A stretch of DNA of 64,000 nt from Gammaproteobacteria bacterium (GCA_040183005.1 JAMPIW010000002.1:434001-498000); one strand, 5' to 3'. Counted from the first letter of the stretch, positions 17,920 to 27,464 are shown. Notes: generated by a model not told the origin, from the sequence alone. Program-made: numbers and translations.

Positions 17920-19212
17920 CTAAGGCACTACCGAGTCAATCACCACTTTAACAGCGCTGCTGCCTACCTTCACTACCTGGCTGCTGCCCTGCAAGTCGCC
18001 CGCACGCGGCATGGCGTCGCCTGACTTTGAGATGCGCGCCCCGACCACGACTTCCGGCACACCGGACAGCTTCATGGTCGGCATTGCCGCCATGGAATCA
18101 TCCAACGTAAACGATAACGGCAAATCCTTGACTTGGGCACGCATGATCGCCAGCGGCATGCGCGGACCCTGCGCCGCCCTGGCAAAGATAAATACCGTAT
18201 CGGTGGGTGCGCTCTTGGCCGCAAGCGCGGGGGCAATATTCACCATACCGGATACAGTGGCGGCGGGAGCAGCCGTTCCGGCATCATTTGGTACAGCATC
18301 GGCATTGCCGGACATTGCGGGCATGCCCGGTGGTTTGCCAGAGGCCAGGCCGCGCGCCTCTTCGATGTTCGCCGCCATGGTGCGCGAGACATCGGAGTTA
18401 GGCGGCAAAAGCTTCAACAAACGCTCCCAGTGGGCAACCGCGCTGGAGAAGTTCCCCGCTTCGAAATCCGCCGTACCCCCCAGCCATAGCGCCTTCTGGT
18501 TATTGGGGTCTATCTTCAAGGCTTCGCGTATCAATGCAATGGACTGCTCATCCAGACGCTCGCCGTTGGCCATCGCCATTGAATCGGCATAATCCGCCAG
18601 AAGCTGGGCATCGGTGCGCACCATGGCAACCGATTTTGAGAAAGCCTCAGTGGCCTCGTCGAAACGCCCCAGGGCATACAATGACCGCCCCAGAACGGCC
18701 CAGCCTTCGGGATCCTGCGGATTCTTTTTCAGACGATCAATCAGCTTTCCGATCATCGCCTTGATCTGTTCGGGCGCATCGGAATGCTGTCCTGCCGCTG
18801 TAGCGTCGGCACTGGCCACCGGCTGCGGCCCAAGGGCATTGGGACTGCCGAATTTGACGTACAGAAGCACGGCGCACAATGGCAGGGCAAGACCCAACAC
18901 AATCGCGGTAGCACGGCTGGAACGCGGCATGACCGAGACTGGAAGCGGCGCAGTGCCAGGCTGTGTTGTGACATCCTCCAACAGACGCCGCTCCAGCTCA
19001 CGACGGCCCTGGGCATATTGCTCCGGCTCGACCATGTCATTACGCAGGTCGCGCTCCAGCTCGGCAAGCTGATCGCGGTAGATCGAGGTGTTGATAACTT
19101 CGCGTTCAACTACCTCTTTCTTATCCTTGTCCACTCGGTACAACAGGGGGGGTAATACAAAAAGCAGGGCGGCGATAATAAAACACGCCGCCACAATCCA
19201 AAATACCGTCAT
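17920..19212 (-). CDS. ccmI: Cytochrome c maturation protein CcmI (TPR)
   Basis: CcmI binds apocytochrome c and hands it to the CcmF/H haem ligation complex. The 430-residue protein has two N-terminal membrane segments (about 4-24 and 103-121) flanking a heptad-rich cytoplasmic stretch (REVINTSIYRDQLAELERDL is typical), then periplasmic TPRs (DPEGWAVLGRSLYALGRFDEA). The C-terminal 120 residues carry a beta-rich domain (FIFARAAQGPRMPLAIMR). It overlaps ccmH by four bases and is the last gene of the operon. Confidence 0.92.
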   Translation of the reverse strand: MTVFWIVAACFIIAALLFVLPPLLYRVDKDKKEVVEREVINTSIYRDQLAELERDLRNDMVEPEQYAQGRRELERRLLEDVTTQPGTAPLPVSVMPRSSRATAIVLGLALPLCAVLLYVKFGSPNALGPQPVASADATAAGQHSDAPEQIKAMIGKLIDRLKKNPQDPEGWAVLGRSLYALGRFDEATEAFSKSVAMVRTDAQLLADYADSMAMANGERLDEQSIALIREALKIDPNNQKALWLGGTADFEAGNFSSAVAHWERLLKLLPPNSDVSRTMAANIEEARGLASGKPPGMPAMSGNADAVPNDAGTAAPAATVSGMVNIAPALAAKSAPTDTVFIFARAAQGPRMPLAIMRAQVKDLPLSFTLDDSMAAMPTMKLSGVPEVVVGARISKSGDAMPRAGDLQGSSQVVKVGSSAVKVVIDSVVP

Positions 19213-19682
19213 GCCTTAGTCTCTCCCGCCCCATCATTCAACAGTGCTGCTGCACGTTTACGCTCTTCATCAGTCAAAGCGGTCTCGGCAACGCGCCGCC
19301 GCCGCTTCATCAGGTTAAAAAATAATACGCCCCCCCCTATCACGGCCAGGATCAAGGGTCCGAACCACAGCAGGGCTGTCGTCGTATTCATCGGCGGGCG
19401 GTAGCGCACAAAATCACCATAGCGCGCCACCAGGTAATCGACCACCTCCGCGTCGCTCTTGCCTGACTTCATCAGATCGCGCACCTCGTTGCGCAGATCG
19501 GCGGCAAGCTCGGCATGGGAGTCCGCCAGCGACTGGTTCTGGCACACCAGGCATCGCAGCTCGGCGGACAGTGCCATAACGCGCTTTTCCAGCGCCGGAT
19601 CTTTGTTCGTGAGTTGAGCCTCACCCGCCAGCACCGCCAGGGGTGAAAGACATAGCATTAGCGCAAATAAAACATGCTTCAT
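19209..19682 (-). CDS. ccmH: Cytochrome c maturation protein CcmH
   Basis: CcmH is the membrane-bound thiol-redox protein that presents reduced apocytochrome c. The 157-residue protein has a signal segment, the LRCLVCQNQSLADS motif with Cys44 and Cys47, a three-helix domain and a C-terminal membrane helix (about 105-125). It overlaps ccmG and ccmI by four bases each. Its length fits the short form that lacks the TPR domain; here that part is supplied by the separate ccmI. Confidence 0.95.
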   Translation of the reverse strand: MKHVLFALMLCLSPLAVLAGEAQLTNKDPALEKRVMALSAELRCLVCQNQSLADSHAELAADLRNEVRDLMKSGKSDAEVVDYLVARYGDFVRYRPPMNTTTALLWFGPLILAVIGGGVLFFNLMKRRRRVAETALTDEERKRAAALLNDGAGETKA

Positions 19683-20221
19683 GATTTTTCAAGCTCCTGG
19701 ACCAGGGGCAAAATCTTGCTTTGCAAGGCATCCACCGAAACAGGGCCGATATGCTTGTAGCGTATGATCCCTTTTTTATCAATCACATAGGTTTCTGGGG
19801 CGCCATACACACCATAGTCGATACCCACCCGCCCATCACCATCGACGGCACTTAACACATAAGGATTACCAAACTGCGCCAACCAGTTCACGCTGTCTTC
19901 GCGCTTATCCTTATAGTTCAGTCCGTAGATCGGCACCAGACCCGCGCGCGACAACTCCATCAAGACTGGGTGCTCCTGGCGGCACGATACGCACCAGGAC
20001 GCCCACACATTCAACAGCCATACCTTGCCCCGCGCGTCCGCTGGTGTAAAAAACTGGTTCGGCTCGTGTAACTGGGTCAGACGAAAATCCGGCGCGGCCT
20101 TGTTGATAAGCGGCGAGGGCAAGGCTTCACGGGTACCTTCCGGTTGCCGCAGTGTTACAAAGAAAAAACCCACCACGACGAGAAAAACGCCCAGAGGAAG
20201 AAGAAAACGCAACCGGAACAT
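19679..20221 (-). CDS. ccmG: Thiol:disulfide interchange protein CcmG (DsbE)
   Basis: This periplasmic thioredoxin keeps apocytochrome cysteines reduced. The 180-residue protein has an N-terminal membrane anchor (6-24) and the active site WASWCVSC (Cys77, Cys80). GVYGAPETYVID provides the cis-Pro and GAPE signature of DsbE. Its last bases overlap ccmH and its start touches the stop of ccmF (one-base overlap). Confidence 0.95.
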   Translation of the reverse strand: MFRLRFLLPLGVFLVVVGFFFVTLRQPEGTREALPSPLINKAAPDFRLTQLHEPNQFFTPADARGKVWLLNVWASWCVSCRQEHPVLMELSRAGLVPIYGLNYKDKREDSVNWLAQFGNPYVLSAVDGDGRVGIDYGVYGAPETYVIDKKGIIRYKHIGPVSVDALQSKILPLVQELEKS

Positions 20222-22251
20222 CAGGACTTGCTCTCCATTTCAGCTACCAGTGCAGACGGAGGCGCAGCAACCGCCACCTTGCCCTCCGGCTCAGCGGCCC
20301 CCGCGCGCGCCTTACGCGCCGCAAGGCGGTAACGGCGATCGGTAACGGCCACGAACCCGCCCATTGCCATGAAGAAGGCCCCGGCCCAAATCCAGTCCAC
20401 AAACGGCTTGTAATAAATACGCACGCTCCATGCCCCGCCGCTCACCGGCTCGCCCAGCGACACGTAGAGGTCGCGGAACAGGCCGGTATCAATCGCGGCC
20501 TCGGTCATGGGCATGGTCTGCACGTTGTAGATGCGCTTTTCTGGATGCATTACGGTCAGATCCTTGCCATCCTTACTCACATGGAGAAAACCCCGCGATG
20601 CCGTATAGTTCGGGCCATCGACATCCACCACGCCATCAAAGCGGAAGGTATAGCCGCCGGCGGTCGTCGTGTCGCCAATATCCATGCGCACGTCTTTCTC
20701 GGTCTCGTAACCCTTCACTAAGGTAACGCCGATGATGAAAATTGCGATGCCACAATGGGCGAGCAACATCCCATAATAGCTACGCGGTTGGGCGGCCAAC
20801 TTGGAGCCAATAGTATCCGACCCCTGGGGATTGCCGACCCGAGTCCACAGATTTTGCGCCGAGGTGGTGATAATCCAAGCGGCCATCAGCAGGCCCAAGC
20901 TGACCAGCGGATACCACTGCCCCATCACGAACGGCAAGGCCACCGCCGTCACCGCGCTGACCACGAAAGCCCATTTCAGCCGCACCGCTAACTCTGGCAG
21001 ACTGGCCTGCTTCCAGCGCGCGATCGGCCCCAGCCCCATCATGAATACCGCCGGCGCCATCAGCGGCAGGAACACTGTGTCGAAGTAGGGCGGACCCACG
21101 GAGATTTTGCCCATATCCAACGCTTCGAGGAACAAGGGATAGAGCGTGCCCAGCAGCACCGAACCTGCGGCCACCGTAAACAGGACGTTGTTCGAGAGCA
21201 ACATTGATTCGCGCGACACCACATTGAAACTGCCGCCCATGCCCACCTTCGGCGCACGCCAGGCATAGAGAGCCAGTGAACCGCCAATGACGATCACCAG
21301 AAAGGCAAGAATGAACATGCCGCGGGCAGGGTCGGAGGCAAACGAATGCACCGAGGTCAACACGCCGGAGCGCACCAGGAAGGTGCCCAGCAGGCTCAAC
21401 GAGAAGGCGAAAATCGCCAGCAGTACCGTCCAGCTCTTGAAGCTGCCGCGTTTTTCCGTCACCGCCAGGGAGTGGATTAATGCGGTGCCGACCAGCCAGG
21501 GCATGAACGAGGCGTTTTCCACCGGATCCCAGAACCACCAGCCGCCCCAGCCCAGCTCGTAATAGGCCCACCAGCTACCCAGGGCAATGCCCATGGTGAG
21601 AAACGACCAGGCCACGGTCGTCCAGGGCCGCGACCAGCGCGCCCATGCGGCGTCAAGCTTGCCTGAAAGCAGCGCGGCGATGGCAAAGGCGAATGCCACG
21701 GAAAAACCGACATAACCCATATACAGCATGGGCGGATGGATAATCAAGCCGAAATCCTGCAACAGCGGGTTAAGATCGCGCCCATCGAGCGCGGCGGGGA
21801 TCAGGCGGTTAAAGGGATTCGAGGTAAACAGCGTGAACATCAGAAAACCGACGCTGACCAACCCCATCACGCCGATCACCCGCGCCACCATATCGTCGGG
21901 GAGATGGCGGCTGAACAAGGTCACGGCCACCGTCCATACCGCCAAAATTGTTATCCACAGCAGCAGCGAACCCTCATGGCCACCCCATACGGCAGCCAAC
22001 CGGTATTGGAGGGGCAGCGCAGAATTGGAATGCTCGGCCACATACTGCACAGAGAAGTCATTGACGCTAAATGAATAGGCCAAACAACCGAAGGCGATCA
22101 CCACAAACAGCGCCTGCCCTTGCGCCACGGGACGGGCCAGTCCGATCCAGCGCGGGATGCCGCGCGCCGCGCCGATGATGGGCAAAGTACCCTGCACCAA
22201 TGCCATCAACAGCGCTGTAATAAGGGCAAAGTGCCCAATCTCTGGAATCAT
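20221..22251 (-). CDS. ccmF: Haem lyase CcmF
   Basis: CcmF is the large inner-membrane haem ligase of System I cytochrome c maturation. The 676-residue protein is full length. Key motifs are WGGHEGSLLLWI near residue 90 and the WWD domain WGGWWFWDPVENASFMPWL near residues 235-253, with conserved His residues in flanking loops that coordinate haem b and holo-CcmE. About 14-15 membrane segments are visible. It forms an operon with ccmE and ccmG. Confidence 0.97.
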   Translation of the reverse strand: MIPEIGHFALITALLMALVQGTLPIIGAARGIPRWIGLARPVAQGQALFVVIAFGCLAYSFSVNDFSVQYVAEHSNSALPLQYRLAAVWGGHEGSLLLWITILAVWTVAVTLFSRHLPDDMVARVIGVMGLVSVGFLMFTLFTSNPFNRLIPAALDGRDLNPLLQDFGLIIHPPMLYMGYVGFSVAFAFAIAALLSGKLDAAWARWSRPWTTVAWSFLTMGIALGSWWAYYELGWGGWWFWDPVENASFMPWLVGTALIHSLAVTEKRGSFKSWTVLLAIFAFSLSLLGTFLVRSGVLTSVHSFASDPARGMFILAFLVIVIGGSLALYAWRAPKVGMGGSFNVVSRESMLLSNNVLFTVAAGSVLLGTLYPLFLEALDMGKISVGPPYFDTVFLPLMAPAVFMMGLGPIARWKQASLPELAVRLKWAFVVSAVTAVALPFVMGQWYPLVSLGLLMAAWIITTSAQNLWTRVGNPQGSDTIGSKLAAQPRSYYGMLLAHCGIAIFIIGVTLVKGYETEKDVRMDIGDTTTAGGYTFRFDGVVDVDGPNYTASRGFLHVSKDGKDLTVMHPEKRIYNVQTMPMTEAAIDTGLFRDLYVSLGEPVSGGAWSVRIYYKPFVDWIWAGAFFMAMGGFVAVTDRRYRLAARKARAGAAEPEGKVAVAAPPSALVAEMESKS

Positions 22252-22294
22252 TGTGTGCCCTCTTTGTGGAATGGGGACGGGTTCAAACCCGTCC

Positions 22295-22762
22295 CTACTG
22301 AGTAATTAACGTGGCGCCCGTCGGAGTGGCGGCGTTCTTGGCCTTGCCTTTGTCGAGGGCGTCTTTCACCTCAGGCGGCATATAGTTTTCATCATGCTTG
22401 GCCAGCACTTCCTCGGCGTAAAACACCCCGTCCGGGTTAAGCCGCCCCTGGGCCACAACTCCCTGACCCTCGCGGAACAGATCGGGGAGAATGCCTTTAT
22501 AGGTGACCGTTATCTCCTTATGCATATCCGTCACTACAAAATGCACTGTCAGGCCATCGTCCTCGCGCTTGAGGCTACCCTTCTCCACCAGGCCGCCCAA
22601 GCGAAAGTTGCGCCCCTCAGGGGATTCCTTGGAGAATACCTGGGTAGGGCTGAAGAAGAACACCATGTTGTCATTGAAAGCGTTCAGCACCAGCGCGGCC
22701 GCACCGCCTAACCCGGCAAGACCTGCGACGATAAACGCCAGTCTTTTATGTCTGGATTTCAT
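22295..22762 (-). CDS. ccmE: Haem chaperone CcmE
   Basis: CcmE carries haem in the periplasm from CcmC to CcmF, bound covalently through a His. The 155-residue protein has an N-terminal membrane anchor (7-27), an OB-fold domain and the haem-binding HDENY motif (His123, Tyr127). The Met-Pro-Pro-Glu-Val sequence that follows is typical. It overlaps ccmD by 17 bases. The His form (not the Cys variant of archaea and some deltaproteobacteria) is present. Confidence 0.96.
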   Translation of the reverse strand: MKSRHKRLAFIVAGLAGLGGAAALVLNAFNDNMVFFFSPTQVFSKESPEGRNFRLGGLVEKGSLKREDDGLTVHFVVTDMHKEITVTYKGILPDLFREGQGVVAQGRLNPDGVFYAEEVLAKHDENYMPPEVKDALDKGKAKNAATPTGATLITQ

Positions 22763-22934
22763 TTTTAACCTCTGTAGAAGTCACACGACTCATACGACCC
22801 AGGCGCTGCAATAAAGTTCGTTTTCTGCGCAGCAGCAGCACCACTTCGACAATCAGGCACAGCGCGGTGACACCATAGGAACCCCACACATAGAAGCCAT
22901 AACCACCCATGGCAAAGAATTCGGACAAATTCAT
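22746..22934 (-). CDS. ccmD: Haem exporter protein CcmD
   Basis: CcmD is a small single-pass membrane protein that stabilises CcmABC and releases holo-CcmE. The 62-residue product starts [21 protein letters not shown], the family signature, then has one membrane helix and a basic cytoplasmic tail. The start at 22934 overlaps the end of ccmC by four bases. A longer frame in the same phase upstream is only a shadow of ccmC. Confidence 0.92.
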   Translation of the reverse strand: MNLSEFFAMGGYGFYVWGSYGVTALCLIVEVVLLLRRKRTLLQRLGRMSRVTSTEVKNEIQT

Positions 22935-23683
22935 TTCGCGCCCCTCATCGCTTCGGCCACCCACTCGGCGTGGCGCTCCCGCTCCAGAATCTCGCAGCGT
23001 ACGCGCATCAACGCCACGGCGATGGTGTACATCCAAAACGCCATTGCCATCAACATCATGGCAATGAACATGCTGGCCGCCATGGTAGGACCTTTGGTAG
23101 CCGTTATGGATGACCCCTGGTGCAGGGTATTCCACCATTTCACGGAAAAGTAGATGATCGGGATATTGACTACCCCCACCAACGCCAGCACGGCGCTGGC
23201 GCGGGCGGCGCGGCGCGGCTCGTCAATCGCAGCATACAGGGACATAAAGCCGATATACAGGAACAGCAGGATCAGCTCGGAGGTGAGGCGCGCATCCCAT
23301 ACCCACCACGCACCCCACATGGGCTTACCCCACAATGAGCCGGTCCACAGCGCCAGAAAGGTGAACATCGCGCCCGTGGGCGCCAGCGCGGAGGCCATCA
23401 TCGACGACAGCCGCGAGTTCAGCACCAGCCCCATGCCGGCATAGCCGGCCATCACCACATAAATAAACATGGACATCCACGCCGCCGGCACATGGATGAA
23501 CATGATGCGGTAGGCCTCGCCCTGCTGATAATCGGCGGGCGCCACAAAAAAGCTGAAATACAGCCCCGGCAGGGTAAACAGCAGCGCCGCGACGGCAAAC
23601 CACGGGATCATCTTGCCGGCCAACGGGTAAAAGGCCTGCGGCGAGGAATATTTGAACCAATTGATTTTTTTAGCCATAAACAA
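22931..23683 (-). CDS. ccmC: Haem exporter protein CcmC
   Basis: CcmC attaches haem to CcmE. The 250-residue protein has six membrane segments and the WWD domain WGAWWVWDARLTSELILLF near residue 125, flanked by His residues (FIHVPAAWMS and NTLHQGSSI) that ligate haem. Length and motif match the family. The start lies eight bases after ccmB. Confidence 0.97.
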   Translation of the reverse strand: MFMAKKINWFKYSSPQAFYPLAGKMIPWFAVAALLFTLPGLYFSFFVAPADYQQGEAYRIMFIHVPAAWMSMFIYVVMAGYAGMGLVLNSRLSSMMASALAPTGAMFTFLALWTGSLWGKPMWGAWWVWDARLTSELILLFLYIGFMSLYAAIDEPRRAARASAVLALVGVVNIPIIYFSVKWWNTLHQGSSITATKGPTMAASMFIAMMLMAMAFWMYTIAVALMRVRCEILERERHAEWVAEAMRGAK

Positions 23684-23691
23684 TTAAACCA

Positions 23692-24369
23692 TTATTCCAT
23701 CGAAATACGCAGTGCCGCAGAAGCGGCCCACGGCGCCAGAATCAGGGCGCCCAGCAAAAACGCGCCCAGCAGCGACAAATGCGCCTGTGCGCCCAAGCCG
23801 GACATGCTCGCATCCACCGCGCCCGCGCCGAAAATCAGCACTGGAATATACAACGGCAATACCAGCAGTGAAACCAGCACCCCGCCGCCGCGCACCCCCA
23901 GCGTCAGTGCAGCGCCGATGGCACCGATCAGGCTAAGCACCGGCGTTCCCACCAGCAGCGACAGGGCAAGGACCAGCAGCCCTTCCGGCGGCAAATCATA
24001 CTGCACCCCCAGCAAGGGCGCTATCAATACCAGCGGCAACCCGGACACCAGCCAGTGGGCGAACACCTTGCCCAGCACCAACACCGGCAAAGGCTGTGGC
24101 GTCAGCAGCATCTGCTCCAGCGTCCCGTCCCGGTAGTCACTGTAAAACATGCGCTCCAGCGCCAGCATGGAGGCCAGCAACGCCGCCACCCATACCACGC
24201 CGGGGGCTATGATGCGCAGCGTCGCCATTTCCGGCCCCACGCCGAGGGGAAAAAGACTCACCACTATGACGAAAAAAAACAGAGTGGTCAAAACATCCGC
24301 ACGACGGCGCAGCGCGAGGGTGATGTCGCGCGCCACGATGCAACGGAATGCGGCAGTCAGGCTAGTCAT
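23692..24369 (-). CDS. ccmB: Haem exporter protein CcmB
   Basis: CcmB is the membrane subunit of the CcmAB ABC transporter that drives release of haem-loaded CcmE. The 225-residue protein has six membrane segments and the family landmarks FFVIVVSLFPLGVGPE and LLASMLALERMFYSDYRDGTLEQ. It is 12 bases downstream of ccmA. Confidence 0.95.
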   Translation of the reverse strand: MTSLTAAFRCIVARDITLALRRRADVLTTLFFFVIVVSLFPLGVGPEMATLRIIAPGVVWVAALLASMLALERMFYSDYRDGTLEQMLLTPQPLPVLVLGKVFAHWLVSGLPLVLIAPLLGVQYDLPPEGLLVLALSLLVGTPVLSLIGAIGAALTLGVRGGGVLVSLLVLPLYIPVLIFGAGAVDASMSGLGAQAHLSLLGAFLLGALILAPWAASAALRISME

Positions 24370-24381
24370 TGTTGTTAGTTA

Positions 24382-25002
24382 TTATTGTAAGCCCAAATGG
24401 ATGCGCCGCACGGTACCGGCCGGGATATCCACCTCCTGATGGGTTGTGAGAATCACCATACCCCCATTATGCAGATGCTGGCTTAACAGATCCTGAACGA
24501 CAGCCACCGCCGCCACATCGAGCGCAGTGAAGGGTTCGTCCAGAATCCACAGCCGGGTGTTGCACAACAACAGGCGGGCCAGCGCAACGCGGCGTTTCTG
24601 CCCCTGGGACAACACCTTGGCGGGCAGGTCTTCACGTCCGCCCAACCCCAGCTTGCCCAAGGCGGCAACCACTTTGTCCTCCGGGGCATCCACGCCCGCC
24701 AGCTCGGCGGAGATGCGCAGATTCTCCAGCGCAGTCAATTCCTCCTTGATGCCGCCCAAGTGCCCGAGATAGGTCACATCCTTGAAATAGTCTTCGCGCA
24801 GGCTGCGGATGCTCTCGCCGTTCCAGCGGATCTCCCCCTCGGCGGGAGCGGTCAGGCCGCATACCATGCGCAACAGGCTGGTTTTGCCGCTGCCATTGGC
24901 GCCATGCACGTGCAGCAGCTCGCCGGGTTGCAGGGAGAAGCTCATGCCCGCGAACAGGCGGCGGTCGCCGCGCACACATTCAAGATTGGAAACTTCCAGC
25001 AC
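24382..25002 (-). CDS. ccmA: Haem exporter ATP-binding protein CcmA
   Basis: CcmA is the ATPase of the CcmABCD complex and the first gene of the operon. The 206-residue protein has Walker A (GANGSGKT, 34-41), the signature LSQGQKRR and Walker B (LWILDEPFTALD). The length is typical. ATG 25002 is followed immediately by the canonical MLEVSNLEC start. Confidence 0.96.
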   Translation of the reverse strand: MLEVSNLECVRGDRRLFAGMSFSLQPGELLHVHGANGSGKTSLLRMVCGLTAPAEGEIRWNGESIRSLREDYFKDVTYLGHLGGIKEELTALENLRISAELAGVDAPEDKVVAALGKLGLGGREDLPAKVLSQGQKRRVALARLLLCNTRLWILDEPFTALDVAAVAVVQDLLSQHLHNGGMVILTTHQEVDIPAGTVRRIHLGLQ

Positions 25003-25093
25003 CTGTTATCCGGTCTTCGCTTGGTTCAACATGTAATAAAACGCCCATTATAGATGGGAATGTGATGCAGAACCACTTGCAGATTTTATAGAC

Positions 25094-25951
25094 TCAAGGC
25101 GACCGGGCCAACCGGAAACCCGTACCGTTGTCATTCATGTCAGGCGCATAGCTGCCTCGGGTAGCAGAGCGCGCATATTCCGCCGAACTGTTCCAGCCGC
25201 CGCCACGCACGACACGCACGTTGCAATCCCCACCTTGCCATGTCCGACCATCCGCCGGAGCACCGTTATAGTCCGGGTGCCAGCAATCTTCCACCCATTC
25301 CCAGACATTGCCATAAATGTCATATAAACCCCAGGGATTGGGGGCCTTTTTGCCGGCAGGCGCGGTACCTATGCCGCCGCTGGCCCCAAACCAGGCGTAT
25401 TGTGGCAACATCTTTTTGTCATCACCAAACGAATACGCGCCACGGCTACCCGAACGGGCGGCATATTCCCACTCCGCCTCGGAAGGCAGGCGGTATTTGT
25501 TGGTGCGCTCCATGCGGTTGAGCTTCTGGATGAATTCCTGGGCCTGAAGCCAGCTCACCTGATCCACCGGACGGCGCGGGTCCATAAAGCGGCTGGGATT
25601 ACTGCCCATCACCGCCACCCATTGCGCCTGGGTCACCTCGGTCTGGCTCAGGTAAAACGGCGCGAGCTGTACCGTATGCGCGGGTAATTCATCTGTCCCG
25701 GCCACCTCACTGCTCGTAATGCGGCCCATCACGAAGCTTCCGGCAGGCATAAGTATCATGCGGATACCTGCGGTGTTGGTGATCACATTCTCTTTGACGG
25801 CGTTAGCCGACAGACCTGCAACCGGCGCCTTATCCGCAGTACCCGTCGAATCCACGGCCAGCATGATGGCTACCGCCACCACGAGAATCAATACAACAGG
25901 CGCTATCAATACAACCAATTGAGATCTTGAATCCACCACAACTCCGTCCAA
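25094..25951 (-). CDS. FGE-sulfatase-domain (SUMF1-like) membrane-anchored protein
   Basis: The 285-residue product has one membrane segment (about 12-32) and a formylglycine-generating-enzyme-type domain starting near residue 60 (GIRMILMPAGSFVMG) and running to GFRLARSP. Landmarks are LPSEAEWEYAARSG, GLYDIYGNVWEWVEDCW and VVRGGGWNSS. No sulfatase is seen nearby. Many proteins with this fold are not true FGEs but binding or nonhaem iron enzymes, so no reaction is assigned. The domain probably faces the periplasm. Confidence 0.8.
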   Translation of the reverse strand: MDGVVVDSRSQLVVLIAPVVLILVVAVAIMLAVDSTGTADKAPVAGLSANAVKENVITNTAGIRMILMPAGSFVMGRITSSEVAGTDELPAHTVQLAPFYLSQTEVTQAQWVAVMGSNPSRFMDPRRPVDQVSWLQAQEFIQKLNRMERTNKYRLPSEAEWEYAARSGSRGAYSFGDDKKMLPQYAWFGASGGIGTAPAGKKAPNPWGLYDIYGNVWEWVEDCWHPDYNGAPADGRTWQGGDCNVRVVRGGGWNSSAEYARSATRGSYAPDMNDNGTGFRLARSP

Positions 25952-26077
25952 CCACCCAAAAACCGTGCATGCAATAAATTGAAGGGAGATTAGAACCCGG
26001 ACAAGCAGTACAAAGCAAGCGGCATGACGGCAAACCTTGCTGTAGATAGGGTATATGGATGGCTATGTTCACCAATA

Positions 26078-26104
26078 CAAAGGGGCGCAATATGCGCCCC
26101 TTTG
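26078..26104. repeat. Perfect hairpin in the 25952-26591 gene-free stretch
   Basis: CAAAGGGGCGCA pairs with TGCGCCCCTTTG around a three-base loop. No good U-tract follows on either strand, so it may be a weak terminator or only a repeat. The rest of the 640-base stretch contains no gene I can support. On the minus strand around 26250-26560 there are short broken frames that could be worn remains of an old ORF. Confidence 0.5.
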
Positions 26105-26591
26105 AAATTATCCACGCCCCCAAAATGATTGCGTTCACTTTCCCATCACTTCCTTGCCTCCCAACTCAGCGCACCGGAAAGCGCGGTGACAGCCAGGGAT
26201 ATTAAGCTGATTCAGCTATCTTTGATCTAGATCAAATTTTCGTCAAAATAGCATTTTCATCATATAGCAGCGTGTTGGTTTGCTATTTTTGGTCTGATTG
26301 ATAGGGGATCGGCCTCGCCATGCCACGACGATTTTCTGCCCTTTTCCCAAGCATAAGCCGACACGGTGGCGTATAAATTCCATAGCCCAAATATCATTAG
26401 CCTCAGGCGGGCACGTGCAGCTGGGAGCTCGAGTGGACACCATTCGCTACACGGGCGGCTGCGCCCCAGGCGAGGCACTGCTCAACTAAATCTTCGAATG
26501 CTTGCGCCTTGGTAGCATCAAGAGGTGGCGATGCCAAGGTTTAACTTGTGGGGTGCAAATTCGATGCGAATACGAGTAGGAGCGGGAAACA

Positions 26592-27074
26592 ATGCGTAGC
26601 AATAGTGCGAAGAGTTTACAGCAGCAACTAGCAGAAGGCTGGAGCGGATCTAAGAAGTGTTACCACCACCTTAGCAAACGCTGTTCGGCTGCCACAATTC
26701 CAGTATTTCTGTTCGTCGGAATGCTAGTTACTAGCTGGTTGGGTGAGGATGTGACATTCGACCAGCTTGGTTATCGCATTGAAGCTATAGCGATCTCGAG
26801 CATATATGGGCTTCTTTTACTTGGCACCGCCCTGGCAGTTCTGTATCTGTGGCCTCGGAAGTTGGTGCGTAGGCTGAGAAAACGATATGGAGTAGCACTG
26901 TTCAAAGGAGTTAAATCCGTTGAACAAGCAATGGCTGGGCTATTCTACCTATTTGTGCTGATGGCGCTCTTTTTTTTCACCGTATCTTATTTGGAGCACG
27001 CCCCTAAGCTTGCCGTGTTAGGGGCGATACTGTTAGTGTTTGCCGCCGCATTCGGATGTCTACATAAAGTGTGA
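26592..27074 (+). CDS. Hypothetical membrane protein
   Basis: This 160-residue protein is not recognised. Four hydrophobic segments are visible at about 33-50, 64-87, 114-133 and 140-157, with a basic loop (PRKLVRRLRKRYG) after the second. A plausible ribosome site (GGAGCGGG) lies about eight bases before the ATG. It is followed after three bases by a second small membrane protein, so the two may act together. Base composition is lower in GC than in the neighbours, consistent with acquired DNA. Confidence 0.6.
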   Translation: MRSNSAKSLQQQLAEGWSGSKKCYHHLSKRCSAATIPVFLFVGMLVTSWLGEDVTFDQLGYRIEAIAISSIYGLLLLGTALAVLYLWPRKLVRRLRKRYGVALFKGVKSVEQAMAGLFYLFVLMALFFFTVSYLEHAPKLAVLGAILLVFAAAFGCLHKV

Positions 27075-27077
27075 CGA

Positions 27078-27344
27078 ATGATCTTTCCCAGCGCGATAAC
27101 AAAGAGGCTCACACCATGGAAGTATGCGGCAATTATTCCTCTTCTTGTTGCCATTCCTTTCTTGGCAACGTGGCTCGCAGAGACGCAAAGAGTTGTAGTG
27201 TCTCTTGATACGGACACGATAACGGCAATACAAGATTCGAAATCGGACAAGCTACGGCTCCAAGAGTGGATTCAACGGGCCATTGAGAAAAAGTTAGAAA
27301 AACAACGCTCGGAGAAACAAAAGACAGAATCGAAAAACCAGTAA
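27078..27344 (+). CDS. Hypothetical small membrane protein
   Basis: The 88-residue product has one membrane segment (about 16-34), a short beta-like stretch and a strongly charged C-terminal helix (IQRAIEKKLEKQRSEKQKTESK). I recognise no family. It starts three bases after the preceding membrane protein and may be translationally coupled to it. Confidence 0.5.
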   Translation: MIFPSAITKRLTPWKYAAIIPLLVAIPFLATWLAETQRVVVSLDTDTITAIQDSKSDKLRLQEWIQRAIEKKLEKQRSEKQKTESKNQ

Positions 27345-27428
27345 GTGATAGCCAATAACAACTTAGACACACCGTCAATCATCCAAAAATTCTAGAATAC
27401 TGCAACGGCCCAAGAGCGGGCAGAGCCT

Positions 27429-27464
27429 CGCCCATTCGCCCATTCGCCCATTCGCCCATTCGCC
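27429..27464. repeat. Tandem 8-bp repeat CGCCCATT, about 4.5 copies
   Basis: CGCCCATT is repeated four times in perfect tandem plus CGCC. It lies in non-coding DNA between the small membrane genes and the transposase remnant. The unit length makes it prone to slippage and possibly variable between strains. Confidence 0.9.

Noticed and set aside
25094-25951. Naming the FGE-domain protein a sulfatase-modifying enzyme
   Set aside because: No sulfatase gene is near, and the fold is used by many unrelated proteins; only the domain name is supported.
26243-26580. Short minus-strand frames, one with WAMEF-like sequence recalling an IS3-type integrase
   Set aside because: The similarity is a handful of residues, the frames are broken by stops, and no other transposase motif or IS end is present.
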